7,072 nucleotides of DNA from an uncultured Lachnospiraceae bacterium. GTDB taxonomy: Bacteria; Bacillota; Clostridia; Lachnospirales; Lachnospiraceae. The notes beneath the pieces were generated by a model that was given only the letters and a program-made list of their open reading frames with translations, was not told the origin of the DNA and did no database searches. The position numbers and the translations under genes are program-made. Numbering within the stretch: the first letter of the stretch is position 1; every line of letters starts with the position of its first letter. Below, in pieces: positions 1-6,288 of the stretch. Where the stretch lies: contig CADCRB010000358.1 of NCBI GenBank assembly GCA_902803745.1, forward strand, positions 1-7,072, in the 5' to 3' direction.

Positions 1-963
1 GGTATCCTTCAGATATTGTCCGTAAAAATCGGATATTTTCCTTGCGCCACACAGAGTAACATGCATGAAATCACAACCGTCGGCATATTTGTCTATGATA
101 TCAGTATCCCTTAGGTCGATGAATTCAAGACCCAACTCTGACATAGCAGGTTCAAAATCAACATCCTGGAATTTCATTCCCCTTTGTTCCAGGTCCTGAT
201 CTTTTACGGCCTGTAAAAAGCCTTCGTTTGCCATTTCGTACCACGCCGGATATGGATTAACCACACAGATCAGGCGGATCCCCTTTTCGCTGCAGAGGTC
301 CCTGATTTTTATCAGATAATTTTTGGCTTCAGGTGACATCTCTACTGTTGCGGGGCGACCGCTATCCGGATTCCTCGGAGAGAAGGAATCGAGTGTAAAG
401 CGTGCACCTCCCAGTCCGTCATCCCTGACGTAAAAATCGCCTTTTGTAAGATCGTTCCATCTGGAGTGGTATACGGTGAAATCCAATAGGTAATTCCACC
501 TTTGTCGCTCGTCATCAGGAAACATCTCGTAAATTGATTCTTTTTTGTGAGGGGAATCAGGTCGCACCGTATCAAAGAACTGATGAGGCATATTTTCCTG
601 TTCCTTTGTGAGGCGCTGGTCATCAAAGGAGTTGTAGACATCAAGCATGATGATTTTTGGGGTGCAGTAATCAAGGGCGTTTTTGATCACCTGATATGAT
701 ACAGCAATGTTTTCGTTTCCATTCCCCATGTTGTATGATCTAATGCCATAATTCCTCCAAATCTCCAAGGGAAGTGCAGTCTGCAGCATATGTGAGGATC
801 CAAAGAAGAGGACATCATACTCTTCTGCAGCCTCATAGAATTCACGGTATTTTCTGATGCTCTGCTTGTCCTGCAAGAGTTTGAAGAGAAAGCCAAGAAT
901 AATAGCGATCAAAAGCAGGGAGATCAGAACCTCTGTGACGTTAATGAATATTTTTTTGATCAT
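1..963 (-). CDS. Membrane-anchored SGNH/GDSL hydrolase-like protein, probable partner of the MBOAT acyltransferase (C-terminus beyond window)
   Basis: The frame is open from ATG at 963 down to base 1, giving 321 residues; the C-terminus lies outside the window. A short basic N-terminus (MIKK) and one hydrophobic segment at about residues 10-30 suggest a signal anchor with the rest outside the cell. SGNH hallmarks are visible. FFGSSHM at 53-59 is block I, with Ser57 as probable nucleophile in a GSSH form rather than GDSL. An MGNGNE turn lies at 79-84 (block II-like) and Asn111 in LDVYN is a block III candidate. D298-F-M-H301 is the D-x-x-H dyad of block V. Because that dyad normally sits near the end, probably only a few dozen residues are missing. 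A GAGGTG ribosome site at 968-973 lies 4 bases before the ATG. The gene follows the MBOAT gene by 26 bases in the same direction, so they are probably co-transcribed. By analogy with alginate, wall-polymer and exopolysaccharide O-acetylation systems it likely transfers or removes acyl groups on a surface glycan. The substrate cannot be read from sequence. Confidence 0.85.
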   Translation of the reverse strand, partial: MIKKIFINVTEVLISLLLIAIILGFLFKLLQDKQSIRKYREFYEAAEEYDVLFFGSSHMLQTALPLEIWRNYGIRSYNMGNGNENIAVSYQVIKNALDYCTPKIIMLDVYNSFDDQRLTKEQENMPHQFFDTVRPDSPHKKESIYEMFPDDERQRWNYLLDFTVYHSRWNDLTKGDFYVRDDGLGGARFTLDSFSPRNPDSGRPATVEMSPEAKNYLIKIRDLCSEKGIRLICVVNPYPAWYEMANEGFLQAVKDQDLEQRGMKFQDVDFEPAMSELGLEFIDLRDTDIIDKYADGCDFMHVTLCGARKISDFYGQYLKDT

Positions 964-989
964 CTGTCACCTCGTATTGTTTGATCACT

Positions 990-2471
990 TTAGAATTGGA
1001 AATAGATAAAAGCCGTTTTTTCATAGGAGCCTCCCCATATCCCGAACACAAGTATAAATATTATGGCAAAGACGGTGAAAAAAGATCTGAACCAGAGATT
1101 CTGTACAGCGATCTTATTTCTTATTACTATACCCATTTTGCTGCATGTATCTACAATCAGGAGAAGCGCGATCATCAGAATGAGGAAGTGAAAGTTCTTT
1201 TCATCCAGACCGCATTCATACAGCCCGTCTCCGAAGAAAATGTTTATGTTTGAAATGCGAGGAAAGGATTTCAGACTTGATATGATATATACTGCATTAC
1301 TGACGGAACCGGCGCGGAAAAAAATCCAGGTGAAATCAACAAGGAAAAAAGTTATGATACCCTTTGCTACACGGTTTGATATGGCGGTGCTTTTTATTCC
1401 CAAAAGCCTGGAAAGGCGATCCATAACGGGGTGGAGTATATCCTCCAGTATCAGCAAAAAACCATTGAGTGCTCCCCAAATTGCAAAGGCCCAGTCGGCT
1501 CCATGCCAAAGACCGCTCAGGGTGAATACAAAGAGACGGTTTAAGAAAGTCCGTAGCTTTCCCCTTCTGTTACCACCCATAGGGATATATACATAATCCT
1601 TGAACCAGGAGGTGAGCGATATATGCCACCTTCGCCAGAATTCACTGACGGAAATCGACAGATAAGGAGAAGCAAAATTGTCCATCAGACGTATTCCCAG
1701 AATCTGGGCCGAGCCAATAGCTATGGCAGAGTATCCGGCGAAATCACAGTAGATTTGGAAAGCAAACAATGCGGTAGCTATCAGAATATATGCTCCGTCA
1801 TAGGTTTTGAGATCTGCGTATACTGTATCAACAAAGATAGCTATCCTGTCGGCAATTACTACTTTCAAAAGATATCCCCAAAGCATGAGCCACAGACCGT
1901 CTCTGGTTTTGTCAAAGTCAAAGCTTGCTTTGCAGTCAAGTTGAGAGAGGAGGTTCTTTGTTCTTTCTATTGGACCGGCAACCAGCTGCGGAAAAAAAGA
2001 AACAAAAAGGGCAAAACGAAGGAAATTATGCTCGGGAGGTACAGTCTTTTTGTATACATCAATGACATATCCCGAAGCCTGGAAGGTAAAGAAAGAAATC
2101 CCGATGGGAAGTATCAGATCCGGTATAGGAAAAAATGGAGCAATTCCTCCGTTTTGAAGCAGAATGTTCGCAGTGTTAAGGAGGAAGGCAGAGTATTTGA
2201 AAAAGATCAAAGGAGAAAAGTCGAGCAATAGACACAATGCCAGACAGAGCTTTCTTTGCTTTGTACTTTCCAGCCGGTCCAATAGCTGGCCTCCCGCATA
2301 GGCAACGGCGGTTGAGTATAAAAGCAGCAATCCATATATTGCGTCCCATTGCATATAGAAGAAATAACTTGCTCCCAGCAGCCAGATATATCTGAATTTT
2401 ACGGGGAACAGGTAATAGGCCAACACTACAATAGGAAAAAAAATAAGATATGTCAGTGAATTGAAAACCAT
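990..2471 (-). CDS. MBOAT family membrane-bound O-acyltransferase (AlgI/DltB-like)
   Basis: This polytopic protein of 493 aa (from ATG 2471) has the usual length for bacterial AlgI-type MBOATs, with many hydrophobic segments along its length. The N-terminus MVFNSLTYLIFFP matches the family's typical start. The core is clear: SFFTFQASGYVIDVYKK at about 126-142, FFPQLVAGPIER at about 159-170, and FWRRWHISLTSWFKDYVYIP at about 278-297 containing a conserved His283. SGLWHGADWAFAIWG at about 319-333 contains the second conserved His323, the presumed catalytic residue. The family transfers acyl groups, usually acetyl, across the cytoplasmic membrane to secreted polysaccharides or teichoic acids. 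With the SGNH protein encoded just downstream it forms a two-component surface O-acylation module. Absence of dltA/dltC in view, plus the SGNH partner, favours polysaccharide O-acetylation over D-alanylation, but genes beyond base 1 are unseen. A longer reading from TTG at 2516 adds 15 polar residues (including RHRSPHRH) unlike the family and has no ribosome site, so ATG 2471 was chosen. Confidence 0.93.
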   Translation of the reverse strand: MVFNSLTYLIFFPIVVLAYYLFPVKFRYIWLLGASYFFYMQWDAIYGLLLLYSTAVAYAGGQLLDRLESTKQRKLCLALCLLLDFSPLIFFKYSAFLLNTANILLQNGGIAPFFPIPDLILPIGISFFTFQASGYVIDVYKKTVPPEHNFLRFALFVSFFPQLVAGPIERTKNLLSQLDCKASFDFDKTRDGLWLMLWGYLLKVVIADRIAIFVDTVYADLKTYDGAYILIATALFAFQIYCDFAGYSAIAIGSAQILGIRLMDNFASPYLSISVSEFWRRWHISLTSWFKDYVYIPMGGNRRGKLRTFLNRLFVFTLSGLWHGADWAFAIWGALNGFLLILEDILHPVMDRLSRLLGIKSTAISNRVAKGIITFFLVDFTWIFFRAGSVSNAVYIISSLKSFPRISNINIFFGDGLYECGLDEKNFHFLILMIALLLIVDTCSKMGIVIRNKIAVQNLWFRSFFTVFAIIFILVFGIWGGSYEKTAFIYFQF

Positions 2472-2484
2472 ATGACGATGCGGG

Positions 2485-2489
2485 CTCCT
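2485..2489 (-). promoter_or_regulatory. Ribosome binding site of the MBOAT gene, unusually far from the start
   Basis: On the minus strand AGGAG lies 13 bases before ATG 2471, longer than the common 5-9. No other start codon (ATG, GTG or TTG) sits between them, and the family-typical N-terminus begins at that ATG. The start is therefore kept. The spacing may lower translation efficiency. Confidence 0.5.
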
Positions 2490-2544
2490 ATGTCTTGACT
2501 GATAAATGACTGACAAATATTCTTCGGTGGCTTCAGCTCGAGAT

Positions 2545-2553
2545 ATTATATCA
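2545..2553 (-). promoter_or_regulatory. Probable extended -10 promoter for the MBOAT-SGNH operon
   Basis: On the minus strand the sequence reads TGATATAAT, a perfect TATAAT (2550-2545) with the upstream TG of an extended -10 element. It lies about 75 bases before ATG 2471, predicting a leader of roughly 65-70 bases. No good -35 hexamer is found at 16-18 bases; that region is the A/T arm of hairpin A (2556-2587). The extended -10 may compensate. The promoter abuts and partly shares bases with the direct repeat that begins at 2551. Confidence 0.5.
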
Positions 2554-2555
2554 TA

Positions 2556-2587
2556 GATTCTTGTTTTTTATCGAAAAAACAAGAATC
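2556..2587. repeat. Hairpin A: perfect 14-bp inverted repeat with ATCG loop
   Basis: GATTCTTGTTTTTT (2556-2569) and AAAAAACAAGAATC (2574-2587) are exact reverse complements around a 4-base loop. Six of the 14 pairs nearest the loop are A-T, so the stem is weak as RNA and no U run follows on either strand. This argues against a classical terminator. The left arm is present again at 2680-2693, but without a matching right arm there. Confidence 0.8.
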
Positions 2588-2600
2588 GTATTTTACCAGG

Positions 2601-2617
2601 TCTCGCTGAAAGCGAGA
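2601..2617. repeat. Hairpin B: 7-bp stem, GAA loop
   Basis: TCTCGCT (2601-2607) and AGCGAGA (2611-2617) flank GAA. The stem is fully complementary and G+C-rich. It sits 5 bases from hairpin C, which has the same stem length and the same 3-base loop, so the two look like a designed or duplicated pair. Confidence 0.7.
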
Positions 2618-2622
2618 GCGTG

Positions 2623-2639
2623 CTCTGCGGAACGCAGAG
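2623..2639. repeat. Hairpin C: 7-bp stem, GAA loop
   Basis: CTCTGCG (2623-2629) and CGCAGAG (2633-2639) flank GAA. Its left arm overlaps an alternative pairing: AGAGC (2615-2619) with GCTCT (2622-2626). Hairpins B and C could therefore be opened in favour of a different fold. Confidence 0.7.
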
Positions 2640-2673
2640 TTCTTGCGTGCATTTCCTATTTTGCACGCAAGAA
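2640..2673. repeat. Hairpin D: 12-bp stem with 10-base loop
   Basis: TTCTTGCGTGCA (2640-2651) and TGCACGCAAGAA (2662-2673) are exact reverse complements around a pyrimidine-rich loop. It begins directly at the end of hairpin C with no spacer base and ends one base before the second direct-repeat copy at 2675. It is the strongest stem of the unit. Confidence 0.75.
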
Positions 2674-2703
2674 GTCATAGATTCTTGTTTTTTTATCGAA
2701 AAA

Positions 2704-2776
2704 TGTACGACTTTTATTTTATCCATAAATGTATTATTATAAGATAGCCTATTTATATAAAAATATTTAATAGCAA
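2704..2776 (+). promoter_or_regulatory. AT-rich stretch, probable promoter region of the FHA-ABC transporter gene
   Basis: About 70 bases of very A/T-rich sequence precede the rightward gene cluster. Possible -10 hexamers are TATTAT (2732-2737), TATAAG (2738-2743) and TATATA (2754-2759). None has a convincing TTGACA-like partner at 16-18 bases, so the exact promoter cannot be fixed. If transcription starts here, the leader before ATG 2847 is roughly 80-100 bases, and the hairpin unit lies outside both divergent transcripts. Confidence 0.3.
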
Positions 2777-2830
2777 ATGAAAGGACAGAAAAGAGAAGAG
2801 TCCGTTGCTACAGATCGCGGATTTTGTATC

Positions 2831-2836
2831 AGAGGA
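2831..2836 (+). promoter_or_regulatory. Ribosome binding site deciding the ATG 2847 start
   Basis: AGAGGA lies 10 bases before ATG 2847. The same frame stays open upstream to a TTG at 2805, which is preceded by AAGAGAAGAG. The extra 14 residues would be acidic and add nothing to the FHA fold, so the ATG is preferred. Confidence 0.55.
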
Positions 2837-2846
2837 TGATAGTACT

Positions 2847-5309
2847 ATGGGAAAAAGCAGCAGAGTAACGATCTACATTCCTAATCATGAGCCGGCGGTA
2901 TTTGATCTGGATAGTTTTGGCAAAGAGACCGTGCGCCTGGGCCGTGGTCCTGTTCATGGAGGAACGGGTGCTGTCAGTAATGATATAGCGATTCCGAATG
3001 AGATAGCATTTGTTTCGAGAGCTCACTGCACTTTTTACCAATCCGAGGGTCATTGGTTTATTTTTGATGATAACAGTGCGAACGGGTTGAATTTTAACGG
3101 CGTAAAGATCTTCTCGCAGATGATGAGCGATGGAGATAAGTACTACATAGGAAAGAGCGTTGAGGAAAGACTTGTCATTGCATTTTCATACGGTGAGGCG
3201 GGGGCTGCTGAACCCATTGATAAATTCGCGCTAAATCCCAATGGCAAGTACGTCATCGGAAGAGATGCATCCTGTAATCTTGTGTTGGATCATCCGTCTG
3301 TTTCAAGATGGCACTGCATCATCACCGGAATAAACGGCGAATACTATGCGGAGGATAATAATTCTACTAACGGTATGATCCTAAATGGCGTCCAGCTTCG
3401 TGGAAGAATGAAGCTGAACCAGATGGATAAGATCACAATTGCCGATACTACGCTGATTTATACTGACGGGATGCTATATAAACAGACGCTGAAGAGTGGA
3501 GTGTCTGTATCCGTCAGAAATATCTATAAGAAGGTAAAGACCAAGCGGGGTGAAAAGTTCATTACTAACGGTGTGAATCTCAACATTGAACCCGGAGAAT
3601 TTGTGGCTATAGTCGGTGGATCCGGAGCAGGAAAGACGACTCTTTTGAACTGCATATCCGGAATGGCAGAGTTTTCCGCTGGCGATATTTTTATAAACGG
3701 TGAAAGTATCAAGACGAATGAAAGAAGCCTGCGCTCCCTTATGGGATATGTTCCGCAGAATGATATAGTATATGACAATCTGACCCTTGAACGTATGCTT
3801 ATGTACTCGGCAAAGCTTCGTATGCCCGTCGATACGACAGCTGCGGAAATACAGGATAAAATTGATGAGACATTGGAGCTGGTTGAGCTTACGGATCACA
3901 GGACTACTATGATAAGCCGGCTTTCCGGTGGACAAAAAAAGAGAGCCAGTATAGCAGTTGAGCTTTTGGCATCTCCCAGACTTTTCTTTCTTGATGAACC
4001 TTCATCCGGGCTTGATCCCGGTACCGAAAAACATCTGATGCAAATGCTGAAGAAGCTTTCTGAGACCGGAAAGACTGTTATCATGGTAACCCATACCGTA
4101 CAGAATATTAATGTTTGTGACAGGCTTATCTGTATGGGTAATGGAGGCTACCTGTGTTACTCTGGAGATCCGACGGGAGCTTTGGAATTCTTTGGAAAAG
4201 AAGATATGATAGATATTTATGATGACCTTAACGAGAATTCCAAGGCTGTGTCGGAACGGTTCAATGCTGAGGAGGAAAAGAGAAGACCCGGTGGCAATGA
4301 GGGATTTGAAGAAAAGATCGTGCCAAAGGCAAGATATGCATTTGTTCCCAGGAAATTCTTCAAGCAGTTCTTCGTTATGACGGCAAGATATGCGGAGATC
4401 ATTCTCAACAGCAGATCCAGACTTCTGATGCTGATTTCAATGCCGATTGCGTTGACGTTTCTTGTTTGTATTGCTTTCCAGGCGGACGGTAATATTTACA
4501 ACTATCTCGGACTCGCAGTTGACAGGGACTGTCTGCCGTTTCTTGTGGCCGGAGATACAATGAAGCTTTTGTTCGCGTTTTCCTGTGCAGCCTTCTGGAT
4601 TGGTATATTTAATTCAGTTCAGGAAATAAGCAAGGAGAGGAATATTTTCGAACGGGAGAAGTTTACGGGGGTGAGAGCGGTGCCCTACGTGCTATCAAAA
4701 TTTGTGATCATAGGATTTATCTGCCTGGTACAAAGTATAATTATGCAGCTCCTATTTAATTTTTTCTCAAATACGACCGCGACGGTGGATGGAAATATAG
4801 ATTCGGTCACGGCACAGGCAATACATATGAATGAAAAGGGCATAGTTTTTTCGAGCCTTCCCATGGAACTCTTTTTTACCACTTTTTTTTGCGTAATGAG
4901 CGCTATGTGCCTGGGACTGTTAATTTCTTCTGCAGCATCCAATGATCTGGCGCTGATTCTTTGCCCTGTATTTCTGCTGCCACAGATACTGTTTTCGGGA
5001 GTAGCGAGTACTTTGTCCGGGATCACGGAGACTATATCGAAGATCGTACCTTGCAGATGGGCTTGTATAGCGTATTTTGCCTCCAGTGCACTGAATGATA
5101 TGTATGAATCGGCTAAATTTGAGGTCGGAAGCTGGGATCTTAAGGAGTATGAAACCGGATTTGGTGTGGATGAGGCGTATTCAGCGTACAAGACATATGT
5201 TGGGAGTCTCAACCCCACAAGGAGCGCCTGGGTCGTATTGATCATAATGTCAGTCGTATGTGTTATCGCCTCTATGGTGATCCTCACCGTCAGGAAGACA
5301 AAGAGGTAG
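2847..5309 (+). CDS. FHA-FHA-ABC ATPase-ABC2 permease fusion, phosphothreonine-regulated exporter (Rv1747-like architecture)
   Basis: From ATG 2847 the protein has 820 residues. FHA domain 1 (about 18-115) shows LGRG at 31-34, SRAH at 57-60 and SANG at 77-80. FHA domain 2 (about 125-205) shows IGRD at 137-140, SRWH at 153-156 and STNG at 173-176. The Arg, Ser and Asn residues that bind phosphothreonine are therefore kept in both. The ABC ATPase follows (about 220-450): Walker A GGSGAGKT at 257-264, Q-loop Gln304, signature LSGGQ at 359-363, Walker B LFFLDEP at 379-385 with Glu384, and switch His416. The C-terminal ABC-2 permease has about six membrane segments (526-546, 565-588, 619-640, 675-696, 702-721, 796-815). 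An ABCG-like ERNIFEREKF stretch lies between segments 2 and 3, and there is an external loop of about 75 residues before the last segment. As a half-transporter it should dimerise. The order matches Mycobacterium tuberculosis Rv1747, whose FHA domains respond to a Ser/Thr kinase. The exported substrate is unknown; a lipid, glycolipid or peptide is possible. Confidence 0.93.
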   Translation: MGKSSRVTIYIPNHEPAVFDLDSFGKETVRLGRGPVHGGTGAVSNDIAIPNEIAFVSRAHCTFYQSEGHWFIFDDNSANGLNFNGVKIFSQMMSDGDKYYIGKSVEERLVIAFSYGEAGAAEPIDKFALNPNGKYVIGRDASCNLVLDHPSVSRWHCIITGINGEYYAEDNNSTNGMILNGVQLRGRMKLNQMDKITIADTTLIYTDGMLYKQTLKSGVSVSVRNIYKKVKTKRGEKFITNGVNLNIEPGEFVAIVGGSGAGKTTLLNCISGMAEFSAGDIFINGESIKTNERSLRSLMGYVPQNDIVYDNLTLERMLMYSAKLRMPVDTTAAEIQDKIDETLELVELTDHRTTMISRLSGGQKKRASIAVELLASPRLFFLDEPSSGLDPGTEKHLMQMLKKLSETGKTVIMVTHTVQNINVCDRLICMGNGGYLCYSGDPTGALEFFGKEDMIDIYDDLNENSKAVSERFNAEEEKRRPGGNEGFEEKIVPKARYAFVPRKFFKQFFVMTARYAEIILNSRSRLLMLISMPIALTFLVCIAFQADGNIYNYLGLAVDRDCLPFLVAGDTMKLLFAFSCAAFWIGIFNSVQEISKERNIFEREKFTGVRAVPYVLSKFVIIGFICLVQSIIMQLLFNFFSNTTATVDGNIDSVTAQAIHMNEKGIVFSSLPMELFFTTFFCVMSAMCLGLLISSAASNDLALILCPVFLLPQILFSGVASTLSGITETISKIVPCRWACIAYFASSALNDMYESAKFEVGSWDLKEYETGFGVDEAYSAYKTYVGSLNPTRSAWVVLIIMSVVCVIASMVILTVRKTKR

Positions 5310-5339
5310 AAGTGGATTCTCATAAAGAGAATATGGAGG

Positions 5340-5365
5340 CTTTGATTTGTGTCCACAAAGTTTTT
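5340..5365 (+). terminator. Weak possible terminator after the FHA-ABC gene
   Basis: Thirty bases after the stop codon, CTTTG (5340-5344) can pair with CAAAG (5356-5360), or TTTGT (5346-5350) with ACAAA (5355-5359). Either is followed by TTTTT at 5361-5365. Stems are short and A-T rich, so termination would be partial at best. A second small hairpin, ATTCTC/GAGAAT (5316-5321/5327-5332), has no T run. Confidence 0.25.
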
Positions 5366-5392
5366 GCCTGAATCGGGCAGAGACTATGGAAA

Positions 5393-5398
5393 TATAAT
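5393..5398 (+). promoter_or_regulatory. Possible -10 element for the lipoprotein-methyltransferase pair
   Basis: A perfect TATAAT lies 36 bases before ATG 5435 in the 125-base gap between the ABC and lipoprotein genes. The -35 region is poor: CTGAAT at 5368-5373, with a 19-base spacer. Together with the weak terminator before it, this suggests the lipoprotein can be transcribed separately from the transporter, though read-through is also likely. Confidence 0.4.
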
Positions 5399-5434
5399 AA
5401 AACTTTTATATTTGCATTATTTAAGGAGGAGATC

Positions 5435-6283
5435 ATGAAAAAAAACAGTTTGATAAAGAAGGGGATGGCAGCTCTTACGGCAGCAGTACTTGCCATGACC
5501 ACACTTACTGCCTGCGGAGGGAGCGACGTATATAATGACTATGCTGCAGCATACAACAAGGTAACTGCCAAGGGAGGAATGGAGGCCCAGTTTGATGTGA
5601 GCCTCGAAATGGACGGAGAGAAACAAGATTATGACGGAGACTTTAAGCTTAATACCTCTGGCAGCGATTTTACTTTGTATTATGAGATGAATACCGGTGA
5701 TGGAACGATCATAGAGTTTTCTGACGGTGATTACATCTATACGGAAACCGGTGACAAGAAGGTAAAGTACAGTCTGGGAGCCTCATCAATATCAGCAGAG
5801 CCAGATACTGCTAAGGAAAAGGAGTCATCAGCAACCTTTGATACAAGTGCATTCCTTAACCAGTTTTCGACCTTTATGGAGGCTGGAAAGATCAAAGAGC
5901 TGGGCCTTCTTTCTCCTATAGAGAAGGCGGCAATCTCAAAAATAGAGAAGGACGGAGATACATACAAGCTTACCTTCTCTGATGCTTTGGTAAAGAAGTA
6001 TCTCAACACCCTTGTTCAGAATGAGACCGGAAAGGGTGCGGATGAAACGATCCAGATCAATGAGTTGAATGATTTTACCTATGAGGCTACTGAGAAGAAT
6101 GGCATGATCTCGGATATCGTTTACAAGGGCGTGCTAAAGGTGGACGTGCCCGGGTCACTCCTTACGAGCGGTGAGGATACCACCTATGATTTAGATCTTG
6201 TCATCAATACTACCTTCGTAAATCCCGGAGAGGCAGTGGAGGTAGAGCTTCCTTCTACAGACGGATTTGAGGAGCTTAAATAA
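5435..6283 (+). CDS. Secreted lipoprotein of unknown function
   Basis: The 282-aa product starts at ATG 5435, with a strong AAGGAGGAG ribosome site (5423-5431) ending 3 bases before it. The signal peptide is a lysine-rich N-terminus, then a hydrophobic core, then the lipobox LTAC with Cys27 as the acylated residue, followed by GGS. The mature protein should be tethered to the outer face of the cytoplasmic membrane. It is acidic, cysteine-poor and rich in alternating polar/hydrophobic stretches that predict many beta strands. A low-complexity Ser/Glu/Lys stretch lies at about 112-128 and a more helical part at about 130-160. The overall pattern (repeated strand-turn segments, late ELPSTDGFEEL tail) resembles LolA/LppX-type lipid-binding lipoproteins only in general style; I recognise no named family. 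It follows an exporter gene by 125 bases and precedes the methyltransferase by 5 bases. A role as extracytoplasmic partner or acceptor of the transporter's substrate is a hypothesis from context. Confidence 0.88.
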   Translation: MKKNSLIKKGMAALTAAVLAMTTLTACGGSDVYNDYAAAYNKVTAKGGMEAQFDVSLEMDGEKQDYDGDFKLNTSGSDFTLYYEMNTGDGTIIEFSDGDYIYTETGDKKVKYSLGASSISAEPDTAKEKESSATFDTSAFLNQFSTFMEAGKIKELGLLSPIEKAAISKIEKDGDTYKLTFSDALVKKYLNTLVQNETGKGADETIQINELNDFTYEATEKNGMISDIVYKGVLKVDVPGSLLTSGEDTTYDLDLVINTTFVNPGEAVEVELPSTDGFEELK

Positions 6284-6288
6284 TTCGA

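Larger units (their letters stand above)
2551..2703. repeat. Structured intergenic repeat: 124-base unit of four hairpins with its first 28 bases repeated at the end
   Basis: The sequence at 2551-2578 (TCATAGATTCTTG, a T run, ATCG, an A run) recurs at 2675-2703 with one extra T, an offset of 124 bases. Between the copies lie tightly packed perfect inverted repeats, described separately as hairpins A to D. The hairpin core B-D is G+C-rich compared with the AT-rich spacer around it. No open reading frame of note crosses the block, and it lies between divergent genes, so it is not an ordinary gene-end terminator. It could be a small non-autonomous mobile element, a REP-like repeat, or a structured RNA. 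None of these can be confirmed without genome-wide comparison. Confidence 0.75.

Noticed and set aside
1623..2231. A 202-codon plus-strand open frame opposite the MBOAT gene, and smaller ones at 981-1253 and 1240-1596
   Set aside because: They lie antisense to a clearly conserved gene, have no recognisable domain and have atypical composition. They are shadows.
2472..2516. A longer MBOAT start at TTG 2516 on the minus strand
   Set aside because: The added 15 residues are basic and polar, unlike family N-termini, and no ribosome site precedes the TTG.
2551..2703. CRISPR array or rho-independent terminators as the explanation for the hairpin unit
   Set aside because: There are only one full and one partial direct-repeat copies, with palindromes rather than spacers between. 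The unit lies between divergent gene starts, and none of the stems is followed by a proper U run.
2777..2839. A 20-codon open frame starting at ATG 2777 and ending 7 bases before the transporter's ATG, resembling a leader peptide
   Set aside because: No ribosome site precedes it, and its sequence shows no run of regulatory codons or attenuator hairpin after it. It probably occurs by chance.
2805..2846. A longer transporter start at TTG 2805
   Set aside because: ATG 2847 has a reasonable AGAGGA site and gives a sensible N-terminus directly before the first FHA strand. The longer form cannot be excluded outright.
4685..5356. A 223-codon minus-strand open frame opposite the permease domain
   Set aside because: It is antisense to strongly supported membrane segments and has no family signature or credible context.
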